DNA of 64,000 nt from Dipteris shenzhenensis (GCA_047967505.1 CM106539.1), one strand, 5' to 3'; positions 45,501-54,599 are shown, counted from the stretch's first letter. Notes: generated from the letters alone by a model not told the origin. Numbers and translations: made by a program.

Positions 45501-45930
45501 CCCCTTACCTGGTACTTAGGTGGTTTTGATTAGATTCTTACGATGGTTGTGATTTTGTCTCGAGTGGTGTTTTTCACAAAATAAAAAGACAAAAGGACGG
45601 GGGTTCTACCTGTAGCCGTAATCCGTAAAACTCCTGGCTTTCAGATAGGTGTTTCCATGCTGCGCACACAGACCGTAACTTAGGTAGTGCGATTCTTGCC
45701 ACCCTGGCCAGGCATAATACGGCTACATCGTTAGGCAGCCCAGGTATCAAATTAACCTCCTTCCAATGAGCCCTTTTGCCAAGCCGGTCCTCTGACTTCC
45801 GGGTGCTTCCGATCCTTTCATCTTCCTCACTAAACAATATGCTGGAATCCTTCGCTTCTATCGCGGAACACGAGCACCTGTTTCCATCCTGATGTTGTGC
45901 ATTCCCACTGAGCTCTTCTCTCCGATTCAT
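30217..45930 (-). CDS. F-box/kelch-repeat protein, four exons
   Basis: Predicted substrate-recognition subunit of an SCF (SKP1-cullin-F-box) ubiquitin ligase: the F-box binds SKP1-like proteins and the kelch propeller binds the target. Exons (minus strand): 45930-45610, 42806-42578, 35679-35294, 30576-30217. All introns are GT-AG (CAG|GTAGAA, CAG|GTAAGC, AAG|GTAAGT donors) and all phases agree, giving 431 residues. Start: first ATG after an in-frame TAG. F-box about residues 61-104 (LIPGLPNDVAVLCLARV ... LRSVCAAWKHL). Kelch-type signatures follow: WYELPPVPGY, LLLMGGMYN, STAASMNTPRSWFAAAV, VYVAGGQG, FWVIGGEN, YNPETGTWSLIPEMW, LYIIGGRR. Introns are 2.8, 6.9 and 4.7 kb, crowded with transposons. 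No stop or frameshift lies in any exon, so the gene is probably functional. The target is unknown. Confidence 0.9.
30917..31928 (+). repeat. Left LTR of the intronic gag-only element
   Basis: 1012 bp, TGTTGG...AACA. TATA-like CCTATATAAAG is at about 31390. The direct motif CTGGTCGGCCAGTC...CAGGCTGGTCGG lies upstream of it. Confidence 0.93.
31929..31942 (+). other. Primer-binding site of the intronic gag-only element
   Basis: TGGTATCAGAGCCC directly abuts the LTR and matches the initiator-Met tRNA. Confidence 0.93.
32154..33086 (+). CDS. gag: Copia Gag polyprotein with altered zinc knuckle
   Basis: Uninterrupted frame of 310 residues from the ATG at 32154 (MSTSTASSAPAFPSSS). The Copia capsid pattern is clear: LDGTNYPIWKVKIWSHLVAR near residue 30, then SVEAWATLKDLYET, LLQHQLYNLDMEEGDTVHSH, DQLATIGQKTDS and LRRLPQSFKSFV. 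The nucleocapsid knuckle reads CFYYDTPGHFAKDC: the second zinc-binding cysteine of CX2CX4HX4C is tyrosine, so this copy is probably impaired in RNA binding. A Lys/Ser/Asp-rich linker precedes it and an acidic tail follows. There is no pol in the same element. Confidence 0.92.
   Translation: MSTSTASSAPAFPSSSPSFLSFTIPNFKESRNLDGTNYPIWKVKIWSHLVARKLWKLTTGEESKPEDMVDSKGEVLMAVDREELEAWEERDAHALAIIIGTTADSVLLHIQLAETSVEAWATLKDLYETDNTSPIVLLQHQLYNLDMEEGDTVHSHLTKVKVVRDQLATIGQKTDSCHLALMVLRRLPQSFKSFVTAVTTGQRTKPLTFEELCPLLLQEEAREKLYNEDKDDKAMLVKDSAGKEKGKPNGGKSNKDDSNDEGTSKRKHKKKCFYYDTPGHFAKDCRKKKADLKNKQESDSDSEGKTKAMW
33161..34402 (+). CDS. Orphan open frame downstream of gag, unknown
   Basis: An uninterrupted frame of 413 codons from the ATG at 33161 to a stop inside the right LTR (the last ~360 bp lie in LTR sequence). 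The open reading continues upstream to overlap the end of gag. It occupies the place of pol, but I see no protease DSG, integrase D-D-E or RT YVDD. Its content (many W, R, G, C) does not look like any known Copia protein. Its openness may be chance in a GC-richer stretch. It may be a remnant of other sequence. Confidence 0.25.
   Translation: MSDIEMWVDEESDAFVRVKDSMKRLVPSRCVAVDTNTRVDSMKGPGVSWSDGCWSSEGDSTGLHKRLVGALMRVCFQSEHSSSTTVWYVSHIPHLSLYSMLWRDSALHLSQVIRDWKELAFFEGRRGSIGASSNLGRRLLEGDGQRVLKPEEYLLENLARVHGPGYLEIFIGCRPCQRKDGLKQILRAWCLEDSRLFTHYEGDDWKIVTAGLLEFRGGNVTKGGGTRRCYQRWTCVPGWCAEAEPDLVEQEPLDEKPGKDFDTERFQRTTTRELLEHFHRRVGIGPRCVGERGCWKGHLPICKPPNEESVGEGDLGQKMPREERERGLPHGQHLTREESCKGRNLWKAGTACPRSELAGRDDISSIRLCTELGEGLAEAQLWQHVQKEKWLSVGRRQAFYRLDTCLEWRAKGP
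34040..35032 (+). repeat. Right LTR of the intronic gag-only element
   Basis: 993 bp partner of 30917-31928. It lacks about 19 bp (CCGCACACTGTGTGAGCTC region of the left LTR). Confidence 0.93.
35294..35679 (-). CDS. F-box/kelch gene exon 3
   Basis: 386 nt between acceptor AAACTACAG|GAGTGG and donor CACAAG|GTAAGT. It encodes the central kelch repeats with VYVAGGQG and FWVIGGEN. Confidence 0.92.
35700..36530. other. Intron 2 sequence without recognised features
   Basis: AT-rich intronic sequence. No transposon protein, RNA gene or tandem repeat seen. Confidence 0.5.
36531..36894 (+). repeat. Diverged ~180-bp direct duplication
   Basis: 36531-36703 and 36704-36894 share, in order, GCTAGRTCCTT.AAGGCC, CTCAGCCTTCCAATTG, GCTCAACCAC, GCACATCC and CATATGCCCAAGCC-like blocks. 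The second unit contains a further ~45-bp internal duplication (AATTAAGCACATCCCAAGG type). Confidence 0.7.
37181..38200 (-). pseudogene. LINE remnant, region between endonuclease and RT
   Basis: Two minus-strand frames. 38200-37667 includes KLTEWVVDIWHSQDF and FVSALQHTSDLYHQ. 37657-37181 includes HDRLMVAHQEQQHLLDQRLK, YSYMLGKPFGPRLEED and LVRQIAAEFYSAVFSDELPP. The pattern (long helix, then I.AEFYS..FSDE.PP) matches the linker that precedes RT in plant LINEs. No RT motif follows. It is fossil sequence inside intron 2 of the F-box/kelch gene. Confidence 0.65.
38201..39680. other. Intron 2 sequence without recognised features
   Basis: Several short frames but no domain pattern. A minus-strand 64-codon frame (39302-39108) is Pro-rich at its start and otherwise undistinguished. 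Confidence 0.4.
39680..39850 (+). pseudogene. Short Gypsy integrase fragment
   Basis: Plus-strand pieces WRDVVQYVTEYLPS and, in another frame, LLSIPEGKWTHIAMDFISG fit the start of a Ty3/Gypsy integrase core (MDFI.GLP). Only about 150 bp is recognisable. Confidence 0.55.
39887..40565 (-). pseudogene. LINE remnant, post-RT (thumb) region
   Basis: The minus strand begins near 40560 with AETVNLRKTKVMVF, the conserved NL.KTKVMVF after the RT active site. Frames around 40433-40153 carry RPT.YAAPFWG-like sequence. 40153-39887 reads MTMGARMIRSKPSIPHEIVQ and NLPRWRLPRLALESSR. The order and motifs fit a LINE RT C terminus. Several frame breaks. Confidence 0.65.
40566..41015 (+). pseudogene. LINE reverse transcriptase remnant
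   Basis: Plus-strand motifs of L1-like RT in order: LAKALALSLRDKMQVWIYED, QRGFIKGRHILEAILNMGR, then in other frames FLKVNFSKAYDRMEW, GIGPRFQKFV and RQGCPLSPIAADALG. Missing: the catalytic FADD block. It abuts an opposite-strand LINE and an opposite-strand Gypsy fragment, a composite graveyard. Confidence 0.75.
41016..41850 (-). pseudogene. Gypsy aspartic protease region remnant
   Basis: The frame 41482-40826 on the minus strand begins MSKMCVDGGAACNIMVPRIM, a retropepsin active-site pattern (D-G-G variant used by some plant Gypsy lineages). RLKVADGRLLATLEVIEDLP and YPAILERPWLRKSDAV follow, where the usual AILGRPWL has glutamate in place of glycine. An acidic EEEEVQDSD tail comes next. Upstream (41480-41850) is gag-like and broken. 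Confidence 0.75.
41851..42577. other. Intron 2 sequence near exon 2
   Basis: No recognised domain or repeat. Short frames on both strands are unsupported. Confidence 0.4.
42578..42806 (-). CDS. F-box/kelch gene exon 2
   Basis: 229 nt between acceptor TTCGCAG|GTTGGA and donor ATTCAG|GTAAGC. It begins VGSAEAWLYVLAEIP and covers the first kelch blade (LPPVPGYSEDVCW, LLLMGGMYNK). Confidence 0.9.
42834..42900 (+). repeat. Short tandem duplication next to exon 2
   Basis: ATGTTCAAGCCACCAAATCT occurs twice about 38 bp apart, starting about 28 bp from the exon 2 acceptor. A (CT)n tract follows at about 42999-43018. Confidence 0.8.
43213..43545 (+). other. Gly/His/Arg-rich plus acidic open frame in intron 1
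   Basis: 110 codons: an N-terminal GRGCGHGHGHGRG-type repeat (imperfect GGACGTGGGCATGG hexamer repeat), a central ordinary stretch (VTQEDVEVGALEALEKLAEQ), then DDGDDDEEEDEEED. It sits antisense in intron 1. The repeat origin is evident. A coding role is possible but unsupported. Confidence 0.3.
43703..43838 (+). repeat. ~68-bp tandem duplication
   Basis: CTTGAGTGTTAAGTTTTAAC...CTCATACC and CTTGAGTGTTAATTTTTAAC...CTCATGCC repeat with about 85% identity. Confidence 0.8.
44400..44991 (-). repeat. LTR-like remnant related to the intronic Copia LTR
   Basis: The minus strand begins TGTTGGAGTCTCCCAACC (44991) and carries TGGCCAGTCTACAAACTGG, GGTCGGTTGG, a TACATAAAG TATA-like site and GGGCCCCAAGGGGGG. 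These correspond in order to the GGTCGGCCAG, TATATAAAG and CCTTGGGG features of the 30917 LTR. No partner LTR, interior or target duplication was found, so it is a solo or truncated LTR of a related family. Confidence 0.5.
45610..45930 (-). CDS. F-box/kelch gene exon 1 (F-box)
   Basis: 107 codons, ends in phase 0 at CTACAG|GTAGAA. It encodes a Ser/Glu-rich leader and the F-box. Confidence 0.88.
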
Positions 45931-46200
45931 TGTACTGGATTCTAAAAGAAGTAGACTTGTCGTGTTAGAGACACTCTTTCTCTATTCTTTCCCCGCTTCC
46001 TCCTCTCGATCGTGTAGTCATTCAGAAACGAAGATGAGGTTTGACAACATAAGAGCTGGCTTGAAGAGATTGGATAAGTCGACAAGGAAGATGTCTGTTG
46101 TGTGCTTGGTCTCTCCTCAAAGAAAATTTGCTGGGCTAAAAGCTTGAGTAGCTCATGAGCGTCCCCTGTTGCTCGCCATTGCGGATTGTCCAAGAGGGCT
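45931..46200 (-). promoter_or_regulatory. Likely 5' UTR/promoter region of the F-box/kelch gene
   Basis: Sequence upstream of the start codon on the minus strand. It has an in-frame TAG at about 45984-45986, closing the upstream frame. No definite TATA box or start site could be assigned. Confidence 0.3.
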
Positions 46201-46945
46201 ACGATTCTCCTGAGTGTCTGTCAATCATCTCCTGATTGAGCTAAATCATAGCTTCTGCCACTATGGACTCCTTTCCCACATTCCAATACAAATAAGGATA
46301 ACTGTTGACATATCTCATAACATAATCTTGTCACATTATGAAAATCTTGATGTTGTTGGAGCTTCAAGATTAAAATGCATAGATGTTTTTGGCCTGCCCT
46401 TTGGGGTAGGCTATAGTGAGGACGGTTTGTGGTAGAAAAGAAAAATACTTTTTTTAATTTTTTTAAAAACTAATTTTGTGGTTGGGCCTTCGGATTTGGA
46501 CATCCACTTATGAAGCGCCAGATGGTGCACGCCTTTGCACATGCAGTTTCGTTGTTTGCTGATGCGATTGGGTGGGTTCCCGTGATGCATGGAATCCAAA
46601 GTTCCCCATCCACGTGACACCTCTCCATAGGTTGACCTCTAGCCTCGCTTTGAAGGCATCCACGTGTGAAGCATTTGTTGGCCGACTTGCAGACCTGTAT
46701 TTGCATGTTCTTCCACGTGTCCCATCTACAGATTTCTGGCCTCGCCTTTTCTTTCACCGACTTCGCTCTCCATTGTTGTTGTGATGTCTGTTGGAGTCTC
46801 AGCGATGGAGAAGGGCATGTCCGAAGGCGTGACACTATGTGTTCATGCAGAGATTTGCCTCTCCGTTAACGTCGGAGGTCTTCTGCAAGGTGCGTACTGC
46901 GTGATTGGATGATGCATGATCAAGTCATTGTGTCGAGGCCCAAGG
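46201..46945. other. Gene-free stretch
   Basis: No recognised gene, RNA or repeat. Confidence 0.4.
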
Positions 46946-46946
46946 A

Positions 46947-47272
46947 CGTCTCCTCCTCTACCGCTTTGCCTCTTGCCAGTTGTTGGAACCTCTTGTGGAC
47001 GTTCCAACTGTGTGCATGTGTTGTTGTTCTATTGGTGGTGTGTGCTGGAGTGCGGGACAAGCTGAGGGCAACTAGGCCGTCTCCTCATCCATTGCTTTGC
47101 CTCTTCGATATTCTTGGAGGTTGTTTTGGACGCTTCATCGTGCGTGTTCCCCGTTGTCTGAAGAGAGAAGTTTTCCTACTGGTTTAGTGTTGCAACCATT
47201 TGCATGTGTCGGTCTCCTTGGGTGTTTGTGTGCTGGAGCGCGGGAGAAGCTGCGGGTAGCTGCGAACCATTG
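46947..47272 (+). repeat. Diverged tandem duplication
   Basis: Two units (about 46947-47078 and 47079-47272) share GTCTCCTC...GCTTTGCCTCTT, TGGACG, CATGTG and GTGTGCTGGAGYGCGGGA.AAGCTG.GGG in the same order. The second unit has an insertion of about 60 bp. Confidence 0.6.
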
Positions 47273-49300
47273 GAGGGGCCACGAGGATATGCAACTATTG
47301 GCACTCTTGCACCATTGGGTGCTCTCTCGCTCTGGTTCGGGCCCATCTTACACTACTTATATAAACGCATAACTTTTGCTGGTGCACTTTACCTCTTGCC
47401 TCCGCTCTGAAATACTGTCTTAAACATTTAATTGCTATCTACTCATGGCTTCCAAAACTGACTTTTGTGGTGAATCGATGGAGACCAGCAGCGAGAATTT
47501 TGCTGCTACCCTTCGCATTCCTTCTAGTATTCCTTCTTGAAAAATCTTCTACTTCATTCGTATATCTTCTACTTCCTTCTCGTACTTCTAACTTTGAGGC
47601 TTTGGGTCTTCTCATACTTCCTTCTCGTATCAGGAGGCCTTCTATGCACGTCGTCTAGTTTGGGCGATACCTCACAGAGCAAGTCAGACATCCAATACAG
47701 TAATGCATTCGTCAACTCTATCCTACTATTAGATAGTTCCTTGTAGTTCCTACAGTGAAAGACGAGGTAGATTCCTCAAATAGTACTGCATGCAGGACGT
47801 GTGTATTTCCCCAGGACTTCAAATAAAGACGAAGCCGAACAACTATGAGTGAGTAGCTAAAGGTATGCATGCTACGTTTGCATGTTGATGTTGCACAGAG
47901 TGGAAACTTTGGTCATGTATTCGCCTTCTTGTGGTTAGTCTTCGTCGCTTGAAGAGACTTGTATACATTTGTGACTATCTTAAGTGTTGCTATAATAGGG
48001 AAGCCTATTGTTGCGAATATGGTCATTGTGAGGGACCCTTGCCGTGGAAAAGCGATCATGAAGGACCAACCCATGGAATTAGGCGAGACATCTTTTGCTG
48101 TTGGAGTTTATATGCACGTAGTTGTACTTTCATTAGTTCCATCACTACCGCAGTTGTTTTTTGATCTGTGGAATTGTAATTCACAGCACATGGAGGACAG
48201 CCTGCTTATCGTGTACTAGATAGTCACAGTGACAACCCAAATCCAGGCTACGCTACAATACAGCAGTGTGGGATGGGGAAGGCGCCCAAAAAATCATTGA
48301 AACGGGTGCTTCAGATTGCTGCAAAGGAAGCATATGAGGACGGTGCATAAGGATTGCAGTCTCTTCCTTTGCTCAGTTTAGAACTTTGTACCTATGAATG
48401 CCCAACGATTTCACGTTTGCTTGCTTTGACAACGTTGATGATTTGTAGGTTATTATTTTAAGAACCCACGTCTTTATAGCTACTGTTGTAGCTATCTTAG
48501 TTGCTCCTACACTGTTAACATCTGAGTGAATACCTTTGGTGGTTCGGATAAGCAGAATAGAAAAATCAGCACTCTCCCATTTTATAGGATCACGATTTCC
48601 CTGTTCTCTTGATAGGATCACGATTTCCCTAGTCTCTGTCATTGTAGTGATTTGCTTAGTGATAATTGATGCCACACTTGGAAGTGACTTAGAGAGAGTT
48701 GTGAAATTCAGCATGTTTGCAAAACCATTTTAATGATACTTGCTTTGCACATTCAGCAACCTTTTATGTCAAAGTCTTTTTTTTTTGTTGAAATGTGATG
48801 GTTTTCCCAATTTGCATGCATAAATGCACTTGTGCTACACCTTCCTATTAACTTATGTGTGCATTTTGTGAGATAATTTTTGTTGTGACAAAAGTGCGCA
48901 CATTCCTTATGTATGTTTTTTGTTTTTTATCCAGCAAGCAACCACTCATTCCCAAAGAAAGAAATTGAAGACAATGCTACATCAGATACATTAGTAAAAA
49001 AGAGATGCATTGATGCACCACCTTTCAATAGCAAGCACTACAATTTGCATGCAATTGTGCCCTTAGGTCAACCTTCTACTAGCACAACCACTATAAAGGC
49101 TGGACTAGGGAACATTTTTGGTGTTGCTGGGACAATCGCGTTTGTGGTAATAAGGTTGACTCCAAAGGCGCAAAGAACGATCTCTTAATCATTACCGATG
49201 GCCCCCGCAATGAGGATCGCGCTACAGTAAGTGTTTTGTCATAGTGTCAAATTATGAACATTATGTGACCGTAGAGATTCGCTAAACTCAGCTTTTATGG
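47273..49300. other. Gene-free stretch with a 28-bp duplication
   Basis: No recognised gene. ATAGGATCACGATTTCCCT repeats at 48584 and 48612. A short plus-strand frame at 48913-49188 lacks a known domain. Confidence 0.45.
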
Positions 49301-49303
49301 TAG

Positions 49304-49935
49304 TTGACCTTTGTCAATGAGCGAAGGAGTGTGCACACACAATTGGTTCAAGAATTCCATGAGAATGGAATTGTTATGCATACGTTGAGAAATGTGTCAT
49401 ACATGCATGCACGTGATTGCCTATGTGTATATGACTTCACTATCCTTGGTGATGTTCCTGAGGGCAATCAAAGGGAGGAGTTGAAACAAGTCTTTATTAC
49501 TCAAGTATCAGACCTCGGATATGGGAGAAAGATATTACTGGAAACCTTGAGCATCTTTGTATGAATTCATTATAACATAAGCTAACATTTCTTAACTTGT
49601 ATGCTCGCATGTACATGGCATTCTCCACTTTACTTGCCTCAATGGTGATCTAGTTGAACACCAATGCTACACCTGTGCCGGCACACGAGTTAGTAGGGAT
49701 CCAACTCGGCCCTATTGTTTCACTTGTGATGCAGGACATAGTGCTATTGTAGTACCATCTCTTAAGGGATGCATCCTTGTGCAGGACGGTTCTAATATAG
49801 TTGTGCAAGTTGTTGGAGTAGATGTATACTATTCTTTCACTACAGACTCCTTTCTTGGTCCTATATGCGGACAATGCCACACGTGTTCGCTCTATGCTAC
49901 TAGAGCTAAAGCCCACTGGATACTTTACCATTAAT
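49304..49935 (+). pseudogene. Unidentified protein-like stretch upstream of the Helitron
   Basis: Frame 49304-49564 reads like protein (QLVQEFHENGIVMHTLRNVS, then LCVYDFTILGDVPEG). About 49650-49933 on the plus strand gives HQCYTCAGTRVSRDPTRPYC FTC, a C-X2-C...C-X2-C arrangement suggestive of a small zinc ribbon. Plant Helitrons often carry a single-strand-DNA-binding (RPA-like) protein near Rep, and the cysteine pattern would be compatible, but similarity was not recognisable. Host gene capture is another option. Confidence 0.25.
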
Positions 49936-50852
49936 AGCCCTGGTCATGTCATCTCTTTTGATGTAGAGTGATTAGAGACACACCTTTATTGTGGACTGAA
50001 TTTTGGTTGGATTGTAATAAAGAGGGAGTGATAACCTCATTTTGGTAGAAAACATAGTGGCAATTTGATATTGACTGTGATCTAACTAGGCTGACACATT
50101 TAGTGTGTAGCCACTTTATTTTGGATTATAATAAAGAGGGAATGAAAACCTCATTTTGGTAGTTTCGCATACATTGCTATACTCAATAAATGGTTCATCT
50201 ACTTGCCTTCCATGCACTTTTCTTGATTACCTTGCATTACAATGCTTTAAGAAGTCCTTCAACTTTCTACTGAAATTTGTTCATATGTTAAACCATTGCC
50301 ATCATTAAATGGAGGATAGCGAACAAGTCAATGTATATGATTTTCATCGAATACTGCAATTTAAGATGGTGATGAGGATAAACTAATACAACTCATGAAA
50401 AAGTTTCCACAACACACCATGATACCCTCACCCATCTATTGGACCGCTTTAAAATGGAATATAAAGTACTTCCAAGGACATTGCAATAATGTATCTAGAC
50501 ATGGACACACTGTCAAAATATACATTGAAAGGAACAATGCAAAAAATCTACATCTAATACAAGCAACCCAAACTAAAAATATCCATTTACATCATGCTCA
50601 TAAACATGCAAGAACTGAAGAAAGAAAGAGGGATAGCGAATCTAATGAAGAAGCACACATCAAGAAAATAAATGATTCGCCTAGGCATGTGCATGTTTAT
50701 GTTGTGGTACATTGACATTTTTAAGGAAGTTGAAGACAATGTCGAAGAGCAGCAAATTATTTTTGCAAAAACATAACGTGATATCACTGAGTGAAGATGC
50801 AACCAGACCTTGCTTATGCTCTATGTGTATTAATCAAGTATGAAGAGAAAAG

Positions 50853-52183
50853 GTGCCAACATTTTGTAAGACAAACATGGTCTTATCATCACCAATAAGT
50901 TGCGTTGCAACATTGAACCAAATCGAAAGCAAGCTTAGGATTCCATTCTCACAAATAAGAGAGCTATCTTATGAGGGTCTGTTCAACATGAGAGGTAGCA
51001 TGGTAAATGTGTTTGCAAACACTGATAGAGCTCAACGTGTACTTCTATGATTCACTGGTGATTCGGCAACAGTCATGGTGGCCTTAAAGAGAAAGGTAGA
51101 GTATACTCATAGTTACATGAGTAGTGTAGTGCGGCCAATGTTGACAATGTGTGCTCTAAAAGAACTACTAGTCACCATTATACAAAGAAAACAATGTCCA
51201 ATTAAACCCAGTGTGGATAGAACACATACTACAATTACAACAAAAGCTAACGCAGTAGCACAAAAACAATTCAAACATCCATTGACAGTGAAGATGATGA
51301 AGATATAAACATGGACACACTAGCCCACGGAGTCTACACTAGTCAACGAGTTGTCGACTATAAAGACAAAACAATAGTGATTGCATCCTCTGAAGGATTT
51401 TCACCACTCAGTATCTTTAAAGATAAATATTGTGAGGAACTAGCATTTCCTTCTATTTTTTATGGGCATTCAAGAAAGTACATGATCCCTAAATGCACTT
51501 CATACCAAAGCATAGCCCAATGGGAGCTCACTAACAGTGACAAGAGGTTTGCATTATCAATTGAAAATCTATTTTATAAGATGATGAAAACCATGGTTTG
51601 GCAAATACTTTCGTCAACATGGGTACGAATGTGAAAAGCTCAATTGAAAGGACATAGGCTATGTGCAAAAGATGTTGTAGCTGACACAAACATTGAGAAT
51701 TTGTTGCAATCAAATATTGGATATAAAGATTTTGTGTGTTTAAGAACATTCATGGACTACAAGAATAAGCTTAAGAAAAACGTGTTCGGCATGTTACGAC
51801 AACTTGGTTCACCAATATTCTTCATAACTTTATTTGCAGCTGAAAGACTATGGACACCTTTAGGAGATTGCTTACAATACTTGAGACACTCACATAATGT
51901 TACCCAGCAAGATCAACCAGCTACACAAATCAGAGACCTAATTAGATCTGACCCAGCACAATACTATGTTCACAGATTCCAAGCATTAAAAACACTTTTA
52001 CTTGAAGATAAAGAATTACTTGGGCACGTAATCGACTACTTCTTTGTGACTCAGTTCCAAAACAGAGGAAGCCAACATGACCACGGATTGTTATGGATTA
52101 ATAATGCACCATCGCTTCACATTTCAACGCCTGAAGATATTACCAAATTCATTGACACATATATTACAACTGATAATAGCTAA
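50853..52183 (+). pseudogene. Helitron Rep/helicase protein, N-terminal half
   Basis: Rolling-circle transposon protein remnant. Order: LNQIESKLRIPFSQIRELSY and GLFNMRGSMVNVFANTDRAQ (50910-51030); VALKRKVEYTHSYMSSVVRP (51075-51140); GVYTSQRVVDYKDK, EGFSPLSIFKDKYCEELAFP and YQSIAQWELTNSDKRFAL (51330-51560); then after a single in-frame TGA (51632-51634) the Rep segment with GMLRQLGSPIFFITLFAAER and NRGSQHDHGLLWI (52062-52100). The HUH metal-binding motif is H-D-H, where a hydrophobic residue is usual in the middle. Catalytic tyrosines and the Pif1 helicase are absent. Stops break it in at least three places. Confidence 0.85.
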
Positions 52184-53190
52184 CTCAATGTGCAAAATGC
52201 TGACATGTAGAAGCACAACCATTGAAAAACATGCTTAAAGAATAGAAAAAGGTCGTGAAGCAGCTATCGGAGATGAGGATGCACTCAACACCCTGCATCC
52301 ATCCAACGAAACTCGTACCTATAATCCTAAGCGCAGACGAGGCAGTGAATGTGAATGTGAAGGCATTCCTTGATGATGGTCAACTCTGCTCGGGGGACCT
52401 TGAGACTCCTCCTTTTTTGTAACCATGTTGTTGGTGTCAAAGGATCAAGAGGACCCTACGAACATGTTCACATGCATGCCTACTGTGAAGATAGCAAGTG
52501 CAAAATGAGCTCCCAAGATCACCGATTGAGGTTCTTCATGGGGATTTCCGCACTTGCCTGACCGTAAGTAGGGGGTTGTGGGTCTGTCAGCATCCGATGG
52601 AGCTCATTTTGGAAATTGTTATACCTCACCGCTGTGCAATCTCCTCTTGTACCTCTACCACCTGAGTGCATGCCGATGCATGCAACGTGCCTCCGCAGTT
52701 CCAGTAGGGAGAGGACGACATGAGCTCGTGAACACCCTACCAGAAGCAAGTTAATCATTGCCACATCACGAATTCCTTTCGTGCATAGTAAGAATGTGCA
52801 TTGTGATCGCCAATGTGTAGCATCATAATATAGTGTAGATGCTACGAGCAAATATGAATGAACAAATAGCGCAACATCTACTGGAAGAATACTGAGAACA
52901 TGATAAGATGATCACAAGACTGCGCAACTCTGTATTACTCAAAGCAAGAGCTCATACAACATATGGAAAGAACAGAGAAAGAATGCTAGTAATAGCATGC
53001 GTACAAGAACTGACTATCAGTTAGAGACCGTTGAAGACCCGAACCACTTGGAGGACTGAACCGCCAAGTGTTGCGGCTAACCTACCCGCACACACCCCTC
53101 GCAATCTCACTGTTGCTAACCCGCATGGTTATGATGTTAGTGAATCAGAAGTTGTTGCTTGATCAGAAGTTCTTGCTCACACTGTTGCAA
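52184..53190. other. Gene-free stretch between Helitron and Gypsy remnants
   Basis: The first ~80 bp may be a broken continuation of the Helitron frame (CAKC at about 52190). Beyond that nothing is recognised. A minus-strand 110-codon frame (52851-52519) has no domain pattern. Confidence 0.4.
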
Positions 53191-53199
53191 GTCTGAATT

Positions 53200-54000
53200 G
53201 TATTATTCCTTAGCTACTTGGCTTATTAGGCTAATGAAATCTATGCCCCATTTTGCAAATGTTTGGTCTACTAAGATACCAGTGAGGGGAATCATGTTTG
53301 CCTTGTTGGGGATTTTGGCTCTCTGGCAGGGATCACAATGTTTGAAGAACTGGGCCGAATCTTCGAAGAGTGTAGGCCACCAAAGACTAGCTTGCAACAC
53401 TTTTTGTGCTATGAATTTTGCAGTGAAGTGGCCACCTGCTATGCCTAATGTGCCTCTTCTAGCACATCCATGTACTCATCCTCCCTCACACACCTACTCA
53501 TAATGCCATCCTTCCCCACATGGTAAAGTTGGCTTGCGATGATCAATTGGTAGGGTGCGGCATCCTTGATGTGCTTACCAGCCCTTTCTTTGTTGAGGGG
53601 CCTCTCATCTCGGAGCCCATTTGCAAGAAAGTGGCCTATCTCCATTGCCCTTTGTGGAGTTATATCAATTAGGAACAAAGGGGTAATAGGGAGGTCATCT
53701 TCCACTCCAATTGGGGGTTCACCTTTAGGTATTCTCGAGTGGTGCCAAGACATGGGTCTTTCCTTTATGAACCATGACGGTAAAGTTAATTCAAAGAGAA
53801 TTAGCGTCCATCTGGCTATGTGCCCAATCATACATGGCTTGTTGAGACCAAATATAGTAGGGCTTGGTGTTCCACAAAAAACACAAACTTGTTTACCAAA
53901 ACAAGAAGTGTCTAAAATTTTTAACTGCATACACCATGGCAAGGCCTTATCGCTGACCTTGGCATCATTTAGTTGCTGGCTAGAAAAGTACACTCCATTC
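53200..54000 (-). pseudogene. Gypsy RNase H to integrase remnant
   Basis: The minus-strand frame 53993-53445 starts MYFSSQQLNDAKVSDKAL, the end of the RT/RNase H polymerase-connection pattern. It runs through NKPCMIGHIARWTLIL and PLNKERAGKHIKDAAPYQLI to VGKDGIMSRCVREDE and LEEAH, the integrase zinc-finger start. Frame 53400-53203 continues QASLWWPTLFEDSAQFFKHC, CDPCQRAK and KWGIDFISL, the core start. RNase H catalytic residues are mostly deleted. Different lineage from the chromovirus at 16954. Confidence 0.85.
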
Positions 54001-54059
54001 CACTAATTCTCTTTTTTCCTACCTTCCCACAATCATGCCCCTTTTTTTAAATTTCAAAT

Positions 54060-54590
54060 TTTACAATGGGGATGCTTGACCTGAGGGGATGCTACCTTGC
54101 CGAAGACTACCTTTTTTTGTTTTGAATAGCTGTGAAGGCCTTACCTTGTATAGTGATATCCTTATTGCCAGCATTAATCTTTGCCTGCTCATCCTCTGAT
54201 TCCTCATCACTCGCCCCATCTCCTTCCATTGCATCTTCTTTATTGACATATTCCTCAAATTCCTTAGACCATTTTCGAGCCATTTTCCTTCAACCACAAC
54301 AAGTACTCAATCGATGAGCATAAGCCATCTAGAGCCATTAATAAGGCTAGACATTTCAAATACTAACTTAGTAAAAGCATGTAAATTAACTTTAATTATA
54401 CTTAAACCCATTGAAGCCTCAAAGATGGTAGCATGGCTAAGATTCACCCAATGACCTACACTTCCATAACATTATAGGAAAAAGATTCGCTCACACATGA
54501 TAGTTGAGCAAGCTCTTTGGATACCAATCGTCTCTCCTCACAGTTAGATTATTCCTACACCCATAATTATGTTCCCCTGTTAGAGATTAC
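54060..54590. other. Unassigned stretch
   Basis: The minus strand near 54290-54130 gives an acidic protein-like run (EGDGASDEESEDEQAKI) in a frame without a start. Nothing was recognised. Confidence 0.3.
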
Positions 54591-54597
54591 CCTGGTG

Positions 54598-54599
<2 letters not shown>

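Noticed and set aside
46909-47410. Small Leu/Cys-rich plus-strand frames that look like signal-peptide proteins
   Set aside because: They fall in a diverged tandem duplication and frames differ between the two units, so selection on a protein is unlikely.
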